Of a DNA stretch of 64,000 bases, positions 40,988-49,439 are shown piece by piece. The notes below the pieces were generated by a model, which worked only from the letters and a program-made list of their open reading frames with translations, had not been told where the DNA came from and made no database searches. Source of the stretch: DATIKM01 sp035477595 (GTDB lineage: Bacteria; Armatimonadota; Chthonomonadetes; Chthonomonadales; CAJBBX01); contig DATIKM010000108.1 of the NCBI GenBank assembly GCA_035477595.1, positions 55,363 through 119,362 on the forward strand. Direction: 5' to 3'. A program made the translations under genes and the position numbers. The stretch's first letter is position 1; each line of letters begins with the position of its first letter.

Positions 40988-42640
40988 ATGGGATCTCTGG
41001 ACAACCTGCTCGGCGCGCTCGCCCTGCCCACCGCCTGCCGCATCCGGCGCGAGTCGAGCAACGAGCAGCCCAACTGGGACGACGGCAACTTCGACCAGAC
41101 GCCGCTGCCGCCCGGAGAGACGCTCCGGGTTCCGCTGCTCGAGGGACCGGGCGTCATCCGCCACATCTGGATGACCAGCCACGCGGGCGGCGCCGACGAG
41201 CTGAACGCGCTTACGCTCCGCATCTGGTGGGACGGTCGCGAGGAGCCCGCAATCGAGGCGCCTCTCGGGGCGTTCTTTGCGTGCGGCACGCGACCTGGTG
41301 CGGTGGAGAGCGTCCCGGTGCAGGTGTCGCCCACCGGCAGCCTCTCCTGCTACTGGGCGATGCCGTTCCGCAAGTCCGCGCGGATCGAGGTTTCGAACGA
41401 CAACCCGGACCGCTGGGCCGGGCTCTACTGGCAGGTGGACTGGACCCAGGAGCCGGAACTGCCGCCGGAAGTCGCGTACTTCCATGCGCGCTACCGGCAG
41501 GAGTACCCCGCTGCTCCGGGCGACTACCTGATCGCGGACATAGAGGGACGCGGTCGCTATGTGGGCACTGTGTTGGAGGTGACGCTCGCCCAGGACGGAT
41601 GGTTTGGAGAGGGCGACGACTTCTTCTTCGTGGATGGCGAGGATGTGCCGAGCCTGCAAGGGACGGGCACGGAGGACTACTTCAACGACGCCTGGGGATT
41701 CAGGCGTCGCACGGGGCTCTGGTTCGGTCAGACGCACTGGCAGGGGTACGAGGCGGGCGACCACGGCGTGGCCTACCGCTGGCATGTGCTTGACCCTATC
41801 AGTTTCGACCGCTCGCTCCGGTTCCGTCTCGAGCACAAGGGCAACCTTCCCCTTTCTGAAGACGGCTTCTTCGTGGAGCGGCCGGACTACCTGTCGAGCG
41901 TTGCCTTCTGGTACCAGACGGGCCAGCCGAAGCCGTTCGGTCACCTGCCGCCCTGGCCCGAGCGCGTGCCGCCATGGGAGCGCAGGCACCTGCTCCGGTC
42001 GTTGCGTAAGGCCAGCGTGACTGGCGGGCCGGCGCCGACGGTCACCGCCGGCGGCCTGTTTGGCGGTCGGCCGGCCCTCGCCTGGCAGCCCACGACGGAC
42101 GAAGCGGAACTCGCGCTTCCGTTCGAGGTGGGCGAGCCTGGTCGACGTGTCATCCGCCTCGCGGCCTTCGCGGGGCCCGATGGTGGAACGTTTGCCGCGT
42201 CCATCGACGGGCAGCCGTGCGAGGTGGCGGACCTGCAAGCGGAGGAAGGCACGATCGTGGACCTGCGCCTGGGTGTGCTGGAGCTGGACGCCGGCGCCCA
42301 CACGCTGAGACTGCGCCCGCGACCGGGCCGTGTGGGAGCGCTCGTAGTAGAGCAGCTATCGCTTCTGCGCCTTCCTCCTCCGGCCAGCCGCCCGGTGAAG
42401 ACCCACAACGAGGCCCACTTCGTGCGGCTCGCCATCGGGCGCGCAACCTATGCCTTCCGGCTCGCGTGGGACCGGCTGCCCTCGGGACTTCAGGAGCTCG
42501 TGGATGCAGGGCTGCTGGAAGATCGGCACCTGCGCGATGAGAACGGGCGTCCCATGGAGAGCCGTACCGACGGTGTCCGGCTGGTGGTCGAAGCCGCCGA
42601 GTGGACCCATTCCTGGCGGGGCACCGACGCGCGCTCATAG
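40988..42640 (+). CDS. GH172-family (DUF2961) glycosidase
   Basis: The DUF2961 family includes difructose-dianhydride and D-arabinofuranose-acting enzymes (GH172). The 550-residue protein shows the jelly-roll core with RRESSNEQPNWDDGN, GPGVIRHIWMTSHAG, YWAMPFRKSARIEV and the family signature GEDVPSLQGTGTEDYFN at about residues 217-233. An extra C-terminal beta domain (about 345-480, GEPGRRVIRLAAFAGPDGG) resembles a carbohydrate-binding module. It has no signal peptide. The ATG at 40988 follows GGAGGTGACCG. It precedes a DUF4091 gene by 21 bp, forming a glycan-processing pair. Confidence 0.85.
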   Translation: MGSLDNLLGALALPTACRIRRESSNEQPNWDDGNFDQTPLPPGETLRVPLLEGPGVIRHIWMTSHAGGADELNALTLRIWWDGREEPAIEAPLGAFFACGTRPGAVESVPVQVSPTGSLSCYWAMPFRKSARIEVSNDNPDRWAGLYWQVDWTQEPELPPEVAYFHARYRQEYPAAPGDYLIADIEGRGRYVGTVLEVTLAQDGWFGEGDDFFFVDGEDVPSLQGTGTEDYFNDAWGFRRRTGLWFGQTHWQGYEAGDHGVAYRWHVLDPISFDRSLRFRLEHKGNLPLSEDGFFVERPDYLSSVAFWYQTGQPKPFGHLPPWPERVPPWERRHLLRSLRKASVTGGPAPTVTAGGLFGGRPALAWQPTTDEAELALPFEVGEPGRRVIRLAAFAGPDGGTFAASIDGQPCEVADLQAEEGTIVDLRLGVLELDAGAHTLRLRPRPGRVGALVVEQLSLLRLPPPASRPVKTHNEAHFVRLAIGRATYAFRLAWDRLPSGLQELVDAGLLEDRHLRDENGRPMESRTDGVRLVVEAAEWTHSWRGTDARS

Positions 42641-42661
42641 CGGGGCAGGAAGGAGCAACGC

Positions 42662-44272
42662 ATGTCGGACATCGCTTGCTGGCTGGAAGACGCTCTCCAT
42701 CGTGTTTACCCCGGCACGGCGGCATCGCGGCAGAGGGCGCTGGGCCTCCTCGCTGCGCGTGGTGAGCGGGTGGCGTTCCAGGTGTGCGTGCGCAACGAGG
42801 GATCGCGCGAAGCCGACGTGAGCGTCTCGGTGGAGGCTCCGCAGCCGGTCGAGGCGCGCGTGCGCCTGGTGGGCTTGGTGCCCATCGCGCATCTGAACAC
42901 GGAGACGGAGGCCGAGGAGCTCGAGGGAGTTGGGCATGTCCCCGGTCTGGCGCCCGATCCGCTGCTGGACGCGTTCGAGGTGCGCGTGGGTCCGCTCGAG
43001 ACACGCTCCTTCTGGGTGAGCCTGTGGGCGCCGCCGGACGCGCCCCCCGGACAGTCGCGCGTGCGTGCGACGGTCCGGGGGGGTGAAGCGACGGCTGCCG
43101 AGAGGTCCGTCGAACTCAGCGTCTCACCCGTGGTTGGCGGCTTCGCGCAGGACTTCCCGGTGACCCACTGGTTCTATGCCGACGCGCTCTGCGACCGCTA
43201 CGGGGTCGAGCCCTGGGAGGAGCGGTTCTGGGCGATCCTCCGTCCATACATGCGCAACCTGGCGGAGCACGGTGGAACGTGCCAGTACGTGCCGCTCTTC
43301 ACGCCGCCCACCGATGGCGTGAAGCGCCCGACACAGCTCTTGCGTGTGGCCGAGGACCGGCCGGGCCACTACCGGTTCGACTTCGCGGACGTGCGGCGCT
43401 GGGTGCGGATGGCGACCGAATCGGGAGCGCGGTTCCTCGAGTGGACGCACTTCTACAGCCAGTGGGGAGTTCGTCACGCCATCCGCATCTACCGGGACAA
43501 TGCGGACGACGGCTCGCTGTTGTGGCCGCCGGAGACGGGCGCCACCGACCCGCTCTACCGGAGGTTCCTGGCACAGTTCCTGCCCGAGTTCCGTGCGTTC
43601 CTTGAGGCGGAGGGTGTCCTCGACCGCTCCTTCTTCCACGTCTCGGACGAGCCCCACGAGGAGCACATCCCGGCCTACCGCGCCGCGCGCGATCAGCTGC
43701 GCGAGCTGGCGCCGTGGATGCGCGTCATGGATGCTCTGAGCAACCTCCGGTTCGGCAGAGAGGGGCTGACCGACATCCCTGTCCCGAGCATCGCGACCGC
43801 GCTACAGTACCGCGAGGCGGGCATCCCGGCTTGGGTCTACTACTGCTGTGGGCCTCGCGGCCGCTTCGTGAACCGGCTGACCGACACGCCGCTGGCGAAG
43901 GTTCGCATGAACGGCTGGCTGTTCCACCGCTTCGGCGCGCTCGGCTTCCTGCACTGGGGCTACAACTACTGGCACCGGTCGCAGACGCGTCAGCTCATCG
44001 ACCCGTTCGTGGAGCAGGCTGGCGGAGCGTGGCCGGGATGGGCCTACGGAGATACCTTTGTGGTCTATCCCGGGCCGGACGGTCCGCTCGATTCCATCCG
44101 GTGGGAGGTATTCGCCGACTCGCTGCAGGACCTGGGGCTGCTGCGCACCCTTGGCGTTGGGGCGGAGCACCCCATTCTGGCGCCGCTGGAGTCCTACGAG
44201 ACCTTCCCCAGGTCGGCCGAGTGGGTCCTCTCCGCGCGGAGCCGGCTGCTGGAGCCGCGCGCCGGTCAGTAG
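42662..44272 (+). CDS. DUF4091 (GH123-like) glycoside hydrolase
   Basis: The 536-residue protein has an N-terminal beta-sandwich with ERVAFQVCVRNEG and a TIM barrel with the GH123-type acidic pair Asp-Glu in HVSDEPHEEH near residue 327, used in substrate-assisted catalysis of N-acetylhexosaminides. Other family blocks are MRNLAEHGGTCQYVPLFTPP, LEWTHFYSQWG and LHWGYNYWH, and a C-terminal DSIRWEVFADSLQDL. No signal peptide is seen. The ATG at 42662 has AGGAAGGAG eight bases upstream. It is co-transcribed with the GH172 gene. The 3' end overlaps the convergent dehydrogenase gene by 7 bases. Confidence 0.85.
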   Translation: MSDIACWLEDALHRVYPGTAASRQRALGLLAARGERVAFQVCVRNEGSREADVSVSVEAPQPVEARVRLVGLVPIAHLNTETEAEELEGVGHVPGLAPDPLLDAFEVRVGPLETRSFWVSLWAPPDAPPGQSRVRATVRGGEATAAERSVELSVSPVVGGFAQDFPVTHWFYADALCDRYGVEPWEERFWAILRPYMRNLAEHGGTCQYVPLFTPPTDGVKRPTQLLRVAEDRPGHYRFDFADVRRWVRMATESGARFLEWTHFYSQWGVRHAIRIYRDNADDGSLLWPPETGATDPLYRRFLAQFLPEFRAFLEAEGVLDRSFFHVSDEPHEEHIPAYRAARDQLRELAPWMRVMDALSNLRFGREGLTDIPVPSIATALQYREAGIPAWVYYCCGPRGRFVNRLTDTPLAKVRMNGWLFHRFGALGFLHWGYNYWHRSQTRQLIDPFVEQAGGAWPGWAYGDTFVVYPGPDGPLDSIRWEVFADSLQDLGLLRTLGVGAEHPILAPLESYETFPRSAEWVLSARSRLLEPRAGQ

Positions 44273-45222
44273 CGCTCGTCGAGGTCGACGCGATTGAGCA
44301 GCGGCTCGCCGCGCGCGAAGCGCCCGAGGTTCGCGGCGTACAGGGCCAACAGGCGGCGGCGGTTGTTGGCACTGAAGCCTGAGGTGTGCTGCGTGAGGAT
44401 TACGTTCGGCGCCGACCAGAGCGGGTCACCCTCTGGCAGGGGTTCCGGGTCGGTGACGTCCAGCCCCGCCCCCGCGAGGCGACCACCTCGCAGCGCCGCG
44501 ATCAGGGCGTCCCGGTCGATCGAGCGGCCTCGCCCCACGTTGTAGAGGTAGGCCCCGGGCTTCATCGCGGCGAGCTCGTCGCGCCCGAAGGCGCGGTCCG
44601 TAGCCGGCGTGAGCGGCAGGCAGAGCGCGACGTGGTCGGCCTCCGCAACCATCTCGAGCCGCCGCTCCCACGGGACGGCCTCGGCGACCCCTGGCGGCGG
44701 CGGCAGAGGCCGGCGCCGCACTCCGAGGACCCGCATATCGAGCGCGGCAGCGCGGCGCGCGAGCGCTGAGCCGATGTCGCCGAGCCCGAGGATCGCGAGC
44801 GTCTGACCTGCCAGCTCGAACCTGCGGTCGCGAACCTCGCTCGGCGCCCACAGGCCCCGCCGCGTCAGGTCGCACAGGCGCGGCAGACCCATCGCGAACG
44901 CGAGCATCAGACCGATGAGGTGCTCGGCGATCGGCGCCCCGTAGGTTCCGCTGCCCGAGGTCAGCGCAATACCGCGCTGGCGCATTGCCTCGATCGGCAG
45001 GTGGTCGACGCCCGCCGAGCCGACCTGGACCCAGCGCAGCCGATGGCCCGCCTCGATGAGGGCCGCATCGGGGTGCCCGAAGAGCGCGTCGCAGTCGGCG
45101 ACGAGACCGGCCCACCGTGCGCGGTCGCCGGCGTCGATCAGCTCGACGCCGGGCGCCGCCGCGGCGAGCAGGGCGCGGTCCTCAGCGGAGTGGCTGAAGG
45201 CGAGCAGGGCGCGCACGTACAC
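44266..45222 (-). CDS. D-2-hydroxyacid dehydrogenase
   Basis: This NAD(P)-dependent dehydrogenase of 318 residues belongs to the glyoxylate/hydroxypyruvate and phosphoglycerate type. The nucleotide-binding motif is LAILGLGDIGSALA. The catalytic triad is visible: Arg in NVGRGRSIDRDAL, Glu in TDPEPLPEGDPLW and His in TQHTSGFS. The substrate-binding GSAGVDHLPI and GTYGAPIAEHLIGLML are also present. The GTG at 45222 leaves a 4-bp gap after the PIG-L gene; a TTG at 45240 would overlap it. It is probably in one transcript with the PIG-L gene. The exact hydroxyacid is unknown. Confidence 0.88.
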   Translation of the reverse strand: MYVRALLAFSHSAEDRALLAAAAPGVELIDAGDRARWAGLVADCDALFGHPDAALIEAGHRLRWVQVGSAGVDHLPIEAMRQRGIALTSGSGTYGAPIAEHLIGLMLAFAMGLPRLCDLTRRGLWAPSEVRDRRFELAGQTLAILGLGDIGSALARRAAALDMRVLGVRRRPLPPPPGVAEAVPWERRLEMVAEADHVALCLPLTPATDRAFGRDELAAMKPGAYLYNVGRGRSIDRDALIAALRGGRLAGAGLDVTDPEPLPEGDPLWSAPNVILTQHTSGFSANNRRRLLALYAANLGRFARGEPLLNRVDLDERY

Positions 45223-45226
45223 GGCG

Positions 45227-46639
45227 CTAGAGGCCGACAAACCGGTAGCCGGTGCTGTCCACGCGGACTCCGGCGAAGACCGTTTCCACCTGGGCGGCGA
45301 TGCCGCGTGCGTGACCGAGTTCGCGCAGCGGCACCGCCACCTGGACGCTGTGGCTGCCGGCGCGGATGGCGAGGTCCGCGGGCGTGACGCCCGAGGGCGT
45401 GCGCACGTTCACCACGTACTGCCCTCCGGCGCTCCCGGTCCCCATGTCCCCGAAAAAGCGCAGGTGGATGCGCATGTGCAGGTTGCGCGGGAGCGGGTCC
45501 ACGGTCACCACCTGCAGGAAGAGTGTCGTCGCGTCCCGTGCCGCTCCCACGGCCTGGATGTCCGCGCTGCGCTTCAGGTCGCGCGCAACGTTGTCGTTCA
45601 CCGGCTCCCGCATCCACGCCCATCGGTCGGTCCCCGGCCAGGCGACAGACGGCGGTGCATCCGTGAGCCTGGCTGCCTGCGGGATGGGGATCTCGCCGAA
45701 GGACTCCGTGCTACGCGCGAAGGACTTCAGGTAGCGTTCCATCACCGCGGTCTGGGACCGATGCTCTGCGATCGCCACCAGCTTGCGCTCGACCTGACGC
45801 GGGGTCAGACTCAGGGAATGCCAGCGCGTGTCCGTCGCGCGCATCGCCGCGGGTGGTGGCAGCGACTTCTCGCGGTGCAGGCTCATGGGGGTCGGCCAGT
45901 CGCCGCGGTGCACCACATAGAAGAGCAGCCGTCGATTGGCGTCCGGCATCTCCTGCAGCGCGGCGAGCGTTGCGAACGCACTGGCCGCCGCGTGGTCGGG
46001 ATGATCGTCCAGCGGATGCGGGACCGCGACGATGGTCGGCTGGAGCTCGCGCACGGCTCTGCGGAGGTCGCCGAGAAGCGCCTCCCCGGCGTATGGTACG
46101 GAGCCGCTGCGCGTCCGGAGCGCGCTGGCGGTCATACCCGTCCACGGGGACCGGTACGGGTTGTCGGCCGACCAATGGTCGCGCCAGAGCGGCTCCAGTC
46201 CGCCGTCCGGGTAGCCCAGGAACTCGACGTGGCGGCTGTGAAGCCCTAGGCGCTGGAGGCCCGCAAGCGTCTCAGACTGGCGCCGCTCCCCCATACGCAA
46301 GTGGTCGCATGCCTCGACGTGAGCCCGGCGGACTGCGGTTGCGGTCGCCAGGCGGAACCCGTCTCCGTTCGTCAGGACCAGCACGCGAACGCGGGCGCCC
46401 GCCTCGAGGGCGTGCTGGATAAGCCCGGCGCAAGCGAGGACCTCGTCGTCCGGGTGAGGAGAGACCACCAGTACGCGGTCATCACCGCGAATGGCTTGGA
46501 GCGGGAGCACGGGCGCCGCGCGGCTCGGGCTGTTGCCCGCACGGTTCCTGCGGACGAAGTCAGCCGCCTCTGCGCCGAGGTACAGGAACGGCGCAAGGAG
46601 GGTGAGGAGGAGCGCCAGGCTGACCAGTCGTAGTCTCAC
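45227..46639 (-). CDS. PIG-L-family deacetylase, membrane-anchored or secreted
   Basis: This zinc-dependent N-acetylglucosamine-deacetylase-like protein has 470 residues. Residues 1-25 are a hydrophobic signal or anchor (LVSLALLLTLLAPFLYLGAEA). The zinc motif is SPHPDDEVLACAG near residue 60, with a partner His in PHPLDDHPDHAAAS near 210. The region beyond about 320 is a beta-rich domain of unknown family, with DATTLFLQVVTVD and GQYVVNVRTPSG, that may bind sugar. The GTG at 46639 was taken as the start. Substrates in this family are amino-sugar conjugates; the actual one is not shown here. Confidence 0.85.
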   Translation of the reverse strand: MRLRLVSLALLLTLLAPFLYLGAEAADFVRRNRAGNSPSRAAPVLPLQAIRGDDRVLVVSPHPDDEVLACAGLIQHALEAGARVRVLVLTNGDGFRLATATAVRRAHVEACDHLRMGERRQSETLAGLQRLGLHSRHVEFLGYPDGGLEPLWRDHWSADNPYRSPWTGMTASALRTRSGSVPYAGEALLGDLRRAVRELQPTIVAVPHPLDDHPDHAAASAFATLAALQEMPDANRRLLFYVVHRGDWPTPMSLHREKSLPPPAAMRATDTRWHSLSLTPRQVERKLVAIAEHRSQTAVMERYLKSFARSTESFGEIPIPQAARLTDAPPSVAWPGTDRWAWMREPVNDNVARDLKRSADIQAVGAARDATTLFLQVVTVDPLPRNLHMRIHLRFFGDMGTGSAGGQYVVNVRTPSGVTPADLAIRAGSHSVQVAVPLRELGHARGIAAQVETVFAGVRVDSTGYRFVGL

Positions 46640-46678
46640 AATGGTGTCGTCTGGTTGTCGGCGCGCGGCGCCCTGGGG

Positions 46679-46772
46679 TGGCGGAGCGAGTGGGATTCGA
46701 ACCCACGATCGGCTTTGTGGGCCGATACACGATTTCCAGTCGTGCTCCTTAGGCCAGCTCGGACATCGCTCC
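46679..46772 (-). tRNA. tRNA-Ser (anticodon GGA)
   Basis: Read on the minus strand, a class II tRNA with acceptor GGAGCGA/TCGCTCC, a G discriminator and an encoded CCA. The anticodon stem CACGA/TCGTG encloses the loop CTGGAAA, giving anticodon GGA (reads UCC/UCU). It has a long variable arm and T-loop GTTCGAATC. It lies between rsmE and the PIG-L gene. Confidence 0.96.
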
Positions 46773-46819
46773 GCGATGTGGCTACCGGGCCCCGGCTACT
46801 CCGGGACCCGGCGGCGACA

Positions 46820-46849
46820 AGTATAGCCGATGCCCTCAGCGGCCGTCAA
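46820..46849 (-). promoter_or_regulatory. Sigma-70-type promoter of tRNA-Ser(GGA)
   Basis: On the minus strand there is TTGACG (46844-46849), 18 bp and TATACT (46820-46825), overlapping the rsmE stop codon. It is identical in box sequence and spacing to the hpnC promoter. The tRNA would carry a 5' leader of about 40 bases. Confidence 0.75.
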
Positions 46850-47628
46850 CGCGAGCCCGTCTTGTCCCCGGTGGCACCGGCGTAGCGGAACAGCATCTGG
46901 CAGACGGCAATGACCGCCGCCGTCTCGGTTCTCAGTACAAACGGTCCGAGGCTGACGACTCGGAAGCCTGCCTCGACCAGTGCGTCGATCTCCTCAGCGG
47001 CGAGGCCGCCCTCTGGTCCCACGACCACGATTGCGGTCGGCGGCGGCTCCGGGGGCAGTACGGCGGCGATCGGCTCGCCGCGAGGGTCCGCCGCTAGCGC
47101 AAGGGCGTACGTGGACCCGGACCGCGCGACCGCCTCGATCCCCGCAGCGGGCGCGACGTGCGGCGGCCGGGAGCGGCGAGCCTGCTCCGCCGCCCCCTTC
47201 ACGACCATGCGCCAGCGCGCGCCCTTGCGCTCCGCCTCGTGGTCCGTCAGGCGCACAACGGCGCGCGCGCAGGCCAGGGGTACGAAGGCGGATGCTCCCG
47301 CTTCCGTGGCGTGCTCGAGCGCCTCCTCGAAGCGGCCGCCACGCCCGATCGCCTGTGCCACCGTGATGGCGACGGCGGGCTCCGGAGGACAGGCGGCGGG
47401 ACCGTGGATGCGCGCCGTCAGAGAGGCCCTGGATACGGCGGAGACGTGGGCGCAGAACGCGCTGCCGCGGCCGTCGAGCAGGACCAATGGCTGGCCCGGG
47501 CGCACTCGCAGCACGTGGCAGAGGTGATGGTGGTCCTCTCCGTCGATCGTCACCGTGCCGGCGCCGTCGAAGCGATCCGGCTCCACGAAGAGGAAGCGCC
47601 CCTCGCCTGAGGCACTGTCAACGCACAC
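46846..47628 (-). CDS. rsmE: 16S rRNA (uracil-1498-N3)-methyltransferase RsmE
   Basis: RsmE is a SPOUT-class SAM-dependent methyltransferase that modifies U1498 in the decoding centre. It has 260 residues. An N-terminal PUA-like domain with DGEDHHHLCHVLRVRPGQPLVLLDGRG is followed by the knotted SAM-binding domain. The latter has IVVVGPEGGLAAEEIDAL and the trefoil-knot signature VSLGPFVLRTETA. The GTG at 47628 has GGAGG ten bases upstream. It sits 105 bp after the sugar-permease gene on the same strand and just before tRNA-Ser(GGA). Confidence 0.95.
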   Translation of the reverse strand: MCVDSASGEGRFLFVEPDRFDGAGTVTIDGEDHHHLCHVLRVRPGQPLVLLDGRGSAFCAHVSAVSRASLTARIHGPAACPPEPAVAITVAQAIGRGGRFEEALEHATEAGASAFVPLACARAVVRLTDHEAERKGARWRMVVKGAAEQARRSRPPHVAPAAGIEAVARSGSTYALALAADPRGEPIAAVLPPEPPPTAIVVVGPEGGLAAEEIDALVEAGFRVVSLGPFVLRTETAAVIAVCQMLFRYAGATGDKTGSR

Positions 47629-47733
47629 TACTGGTTATCCTCCAGGGCCTGGCGGTCATCGCACGGCACACCGCCACCGGGATGCGACGCTCCAGGGCCG
47701 CGCGCCAGTGGGCACGCAATCGCGTCGCGCACA

Positions 47734-48561
47734 TCAGGCGCGGAGCGCGCCAGACGTGACGCCCTGCACGAATGAGCGCATGCCGACTGCGAACAGCAGG
47801 ATGAGCGGAACGCTCCCCAACACATAGCCGGCGAGCGTGGGCCCGTAGTCGAGGTTGAACTCCCCGGAGAAGCGGGTCACGCCGACCGTGAAGGTCTGGA
47901 GCGCTGCGTCACTTATGGTTACGAGCGGCCAGATGTAGTCATTGTAGATACCCAACGACGTCATGATGGCCACGGTCGCGATCGTCGGCAGCGAGAGCGG
48001 CAGCGCCAGGTGCCGGTACACGCGGAACTCGTCGGCGCCATCCAGTCGCATCGACTCGAAGAGCTCGTCGGGAAGGCTCGCGATGAAGGTGCGGCACAAG
48101 ATGACGCCCAGCACCTGGCCTCCAGCCACATACGGCAAGATGAGCGCCCATCGCGTGTTGAGCAGGCCTAGCGACTGCACGAGGGCGAACGCGGGAATGA
48201 GCGTGAGGACGCCCGGTACCATCAGCAGGCCGAGGATCAGCCCGAATGCAAGGCCCCTGCCACGGAACTCAAGCCTGGCGAGCGCGTAGCCGGCCATCGA
48301 GGCCAGCACGATGACCGCGGGAACCACCACGGCGGTGATGATGAACGTGTTGAGAAGGTAGCGCCACAGCGCCGTCGCCGCGTCACGGTAGTGGTCCCAG
48401 CGGGGCGGGTTCGGGAGGCCCCAGAAGCTCGTGAATATGTCGGCGTTCGACTTCAGCGACAGGAGTAGCATGATCGCAAAGGGGAGCAGTGAGATGGCGA
48501 GCAGCACGAGCAGCGTCGCGAGCGCTGCCACCTCGCCCAAGCGGAGCCTGCGTCGCCTCAT
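47734..48561 (-). CDS. Sugar ABC transporter permease, MalG type
   Basis: This is an inner-membrane permease of 275 residues with six helices. The cytoplasmic EAA loop that docks the ATPase is visible in the second half (SMRLDGADEFRVYRHLALPLSLPTIAT). The N-terminal helix (TLLVLLAISLLPFAIMLLLSL) and FWGLPNPPRWDHY are typical of the CUT1 class. The ATG overlaps the stop of the partner permease (ATGA). With the partner permease and the binding protein it makes a carbohydrate importer; no ATPase gene is nearby. Confidence 0.92.
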   Translation of the reverse strand: MRRRRLRLGEVAALATLLVLLAISLLPFAIMLLLSLKSNADIFTSFWGLPNPPRWDHYRDAATALWRYLLNTFIITAVVVPAVIVLASMAGYALARLEFRGRGLAFGLILGLLMVPGVLTLIPAFALVQSLGLLNTRWALILPYVAGGQVLGVILCRTFIASLPDELFESMRLDGADEFRVYRHLALPLSLPTIATVAIMTSLGIYNDYIWPLVTISDAALQTFTVGVTRFSGEFNLDYGPTLAGYVLGSVPLILLFAVGMRSFVQGVTSGALRA

Positions 48562-49439
48562 CGGGCGTCTCCTTTGCGGCCTGCGGCCTGGTTGAGGGCG
48601 GCGAGGCCGAAGATCACGATGAACAGCGCGAACCCGATCGCCGCGGCGTAGCCCATGTGACCGAAGCGGAACGCCTGGAAGTACATGTGAAGCGCGGGCA
48701 CGTGGGTGGCCAGGCCCGGGCCTCCGGCGGTCAGGACCAGAATGCTGCCGAAGTCCTGAAGGGCGCCGATGATCGTCAGCGTGATGACGAGCCTGACCTG
48801 CGGCCTGAGGAGTGGCAGGTCGACGTGGAGAACCCGGCGCCAGCCGGTCGCTCCGTCGAGGGCGCAGGAGTCATATACGTCGGTTGAGATGCTGGTGAGG
48901 CCGGCCAGATAGATGAGCAGGGCAAGGCCGCCGCACCAGGGGAACCCGATCCCGATGATCGCCAGGAGCGCCGTACGGTACTCGCCGAGCCAGGCTCTCG
49001 TGAGGTGCTCGAGGCCGACGGCCTCAAGCAACTGGTTCAGCAGGCCGATGCTGCCGTCGTAGATGAACGCCCAGAGCAGCATGCTCACCATGCCGGGCAC
49101 AACCATCGGCAGGATGAACGCGGTGCGCAGTATGTGCTGCCATCGCGGGGAGCGCAGGCTGACGAGCAGCTCCGCCACGAGTAGCGGCATGGTCAGCACC
49201 TTCACAACGCTCGCGGCGAGAAGCAGGATCTGGTTGCCGATGCCTATGCGGAGGAACTCGTCGTGCCACATCGCCGCAAAGTTCGCCGCGCCAACCCACA
49301 CCGGGTCTTCGCCGGTCTCCCACCGCGTAAAGGCGCGCATCAGGCCGATGGTCGCCGGGGTGTAGCTGAAGACGGCGAGGAGCGCCAGAGTTGGCAGAAG
49401 CATGACTGCGACCAGATGCCACGGCGCGCGGCGCTTCAT
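48558..49439 (-). CDS. Sugar ABC transporter permease, MalF/UgpA type
   Basis: This is the partner inner-membrane permease, 293 residues, with about six helices. The N-terminus is MKRRAPWHLVAVMLLPTLALLAVFSYTPA. The EAA loop is DSCALDGATGWRRVLHVDLPLLRPQVRL. The ATG at 49439 shares one base with the stop of the solute-binding protein (TGATG), and the stop overlaps the MalG-type permease. The three genes are therefore tightly coupled. The sugar cannot be told from sequence. Confidence 0.92.
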   Translation of the reverse strand: MKRRAPWHLVAVMLLPTLALLAVFSYTPATIGLMRAFTRWETGEDPVWVGAANFAAMWHDEFLRIGIGNQILLLAASVVKVLTMPLLVAELLVSLRSPRWQHILRTAFILPMVVPGMVSMLLWAFIYDGSIGLLNQLLEAVGLEHLTRAWLGEYRTALLAIIGIGFPWCGGLALLIYLAGLTSISTDVYDSCALDGATGWRRVLHVDLPLLRPQVRLVITLTIIGALQDFGSILVLTAGGPGLATHVPALHMYFQAFRFGHMGYAAAIGFALFIVIFGLAALNQAAGRKGDAR

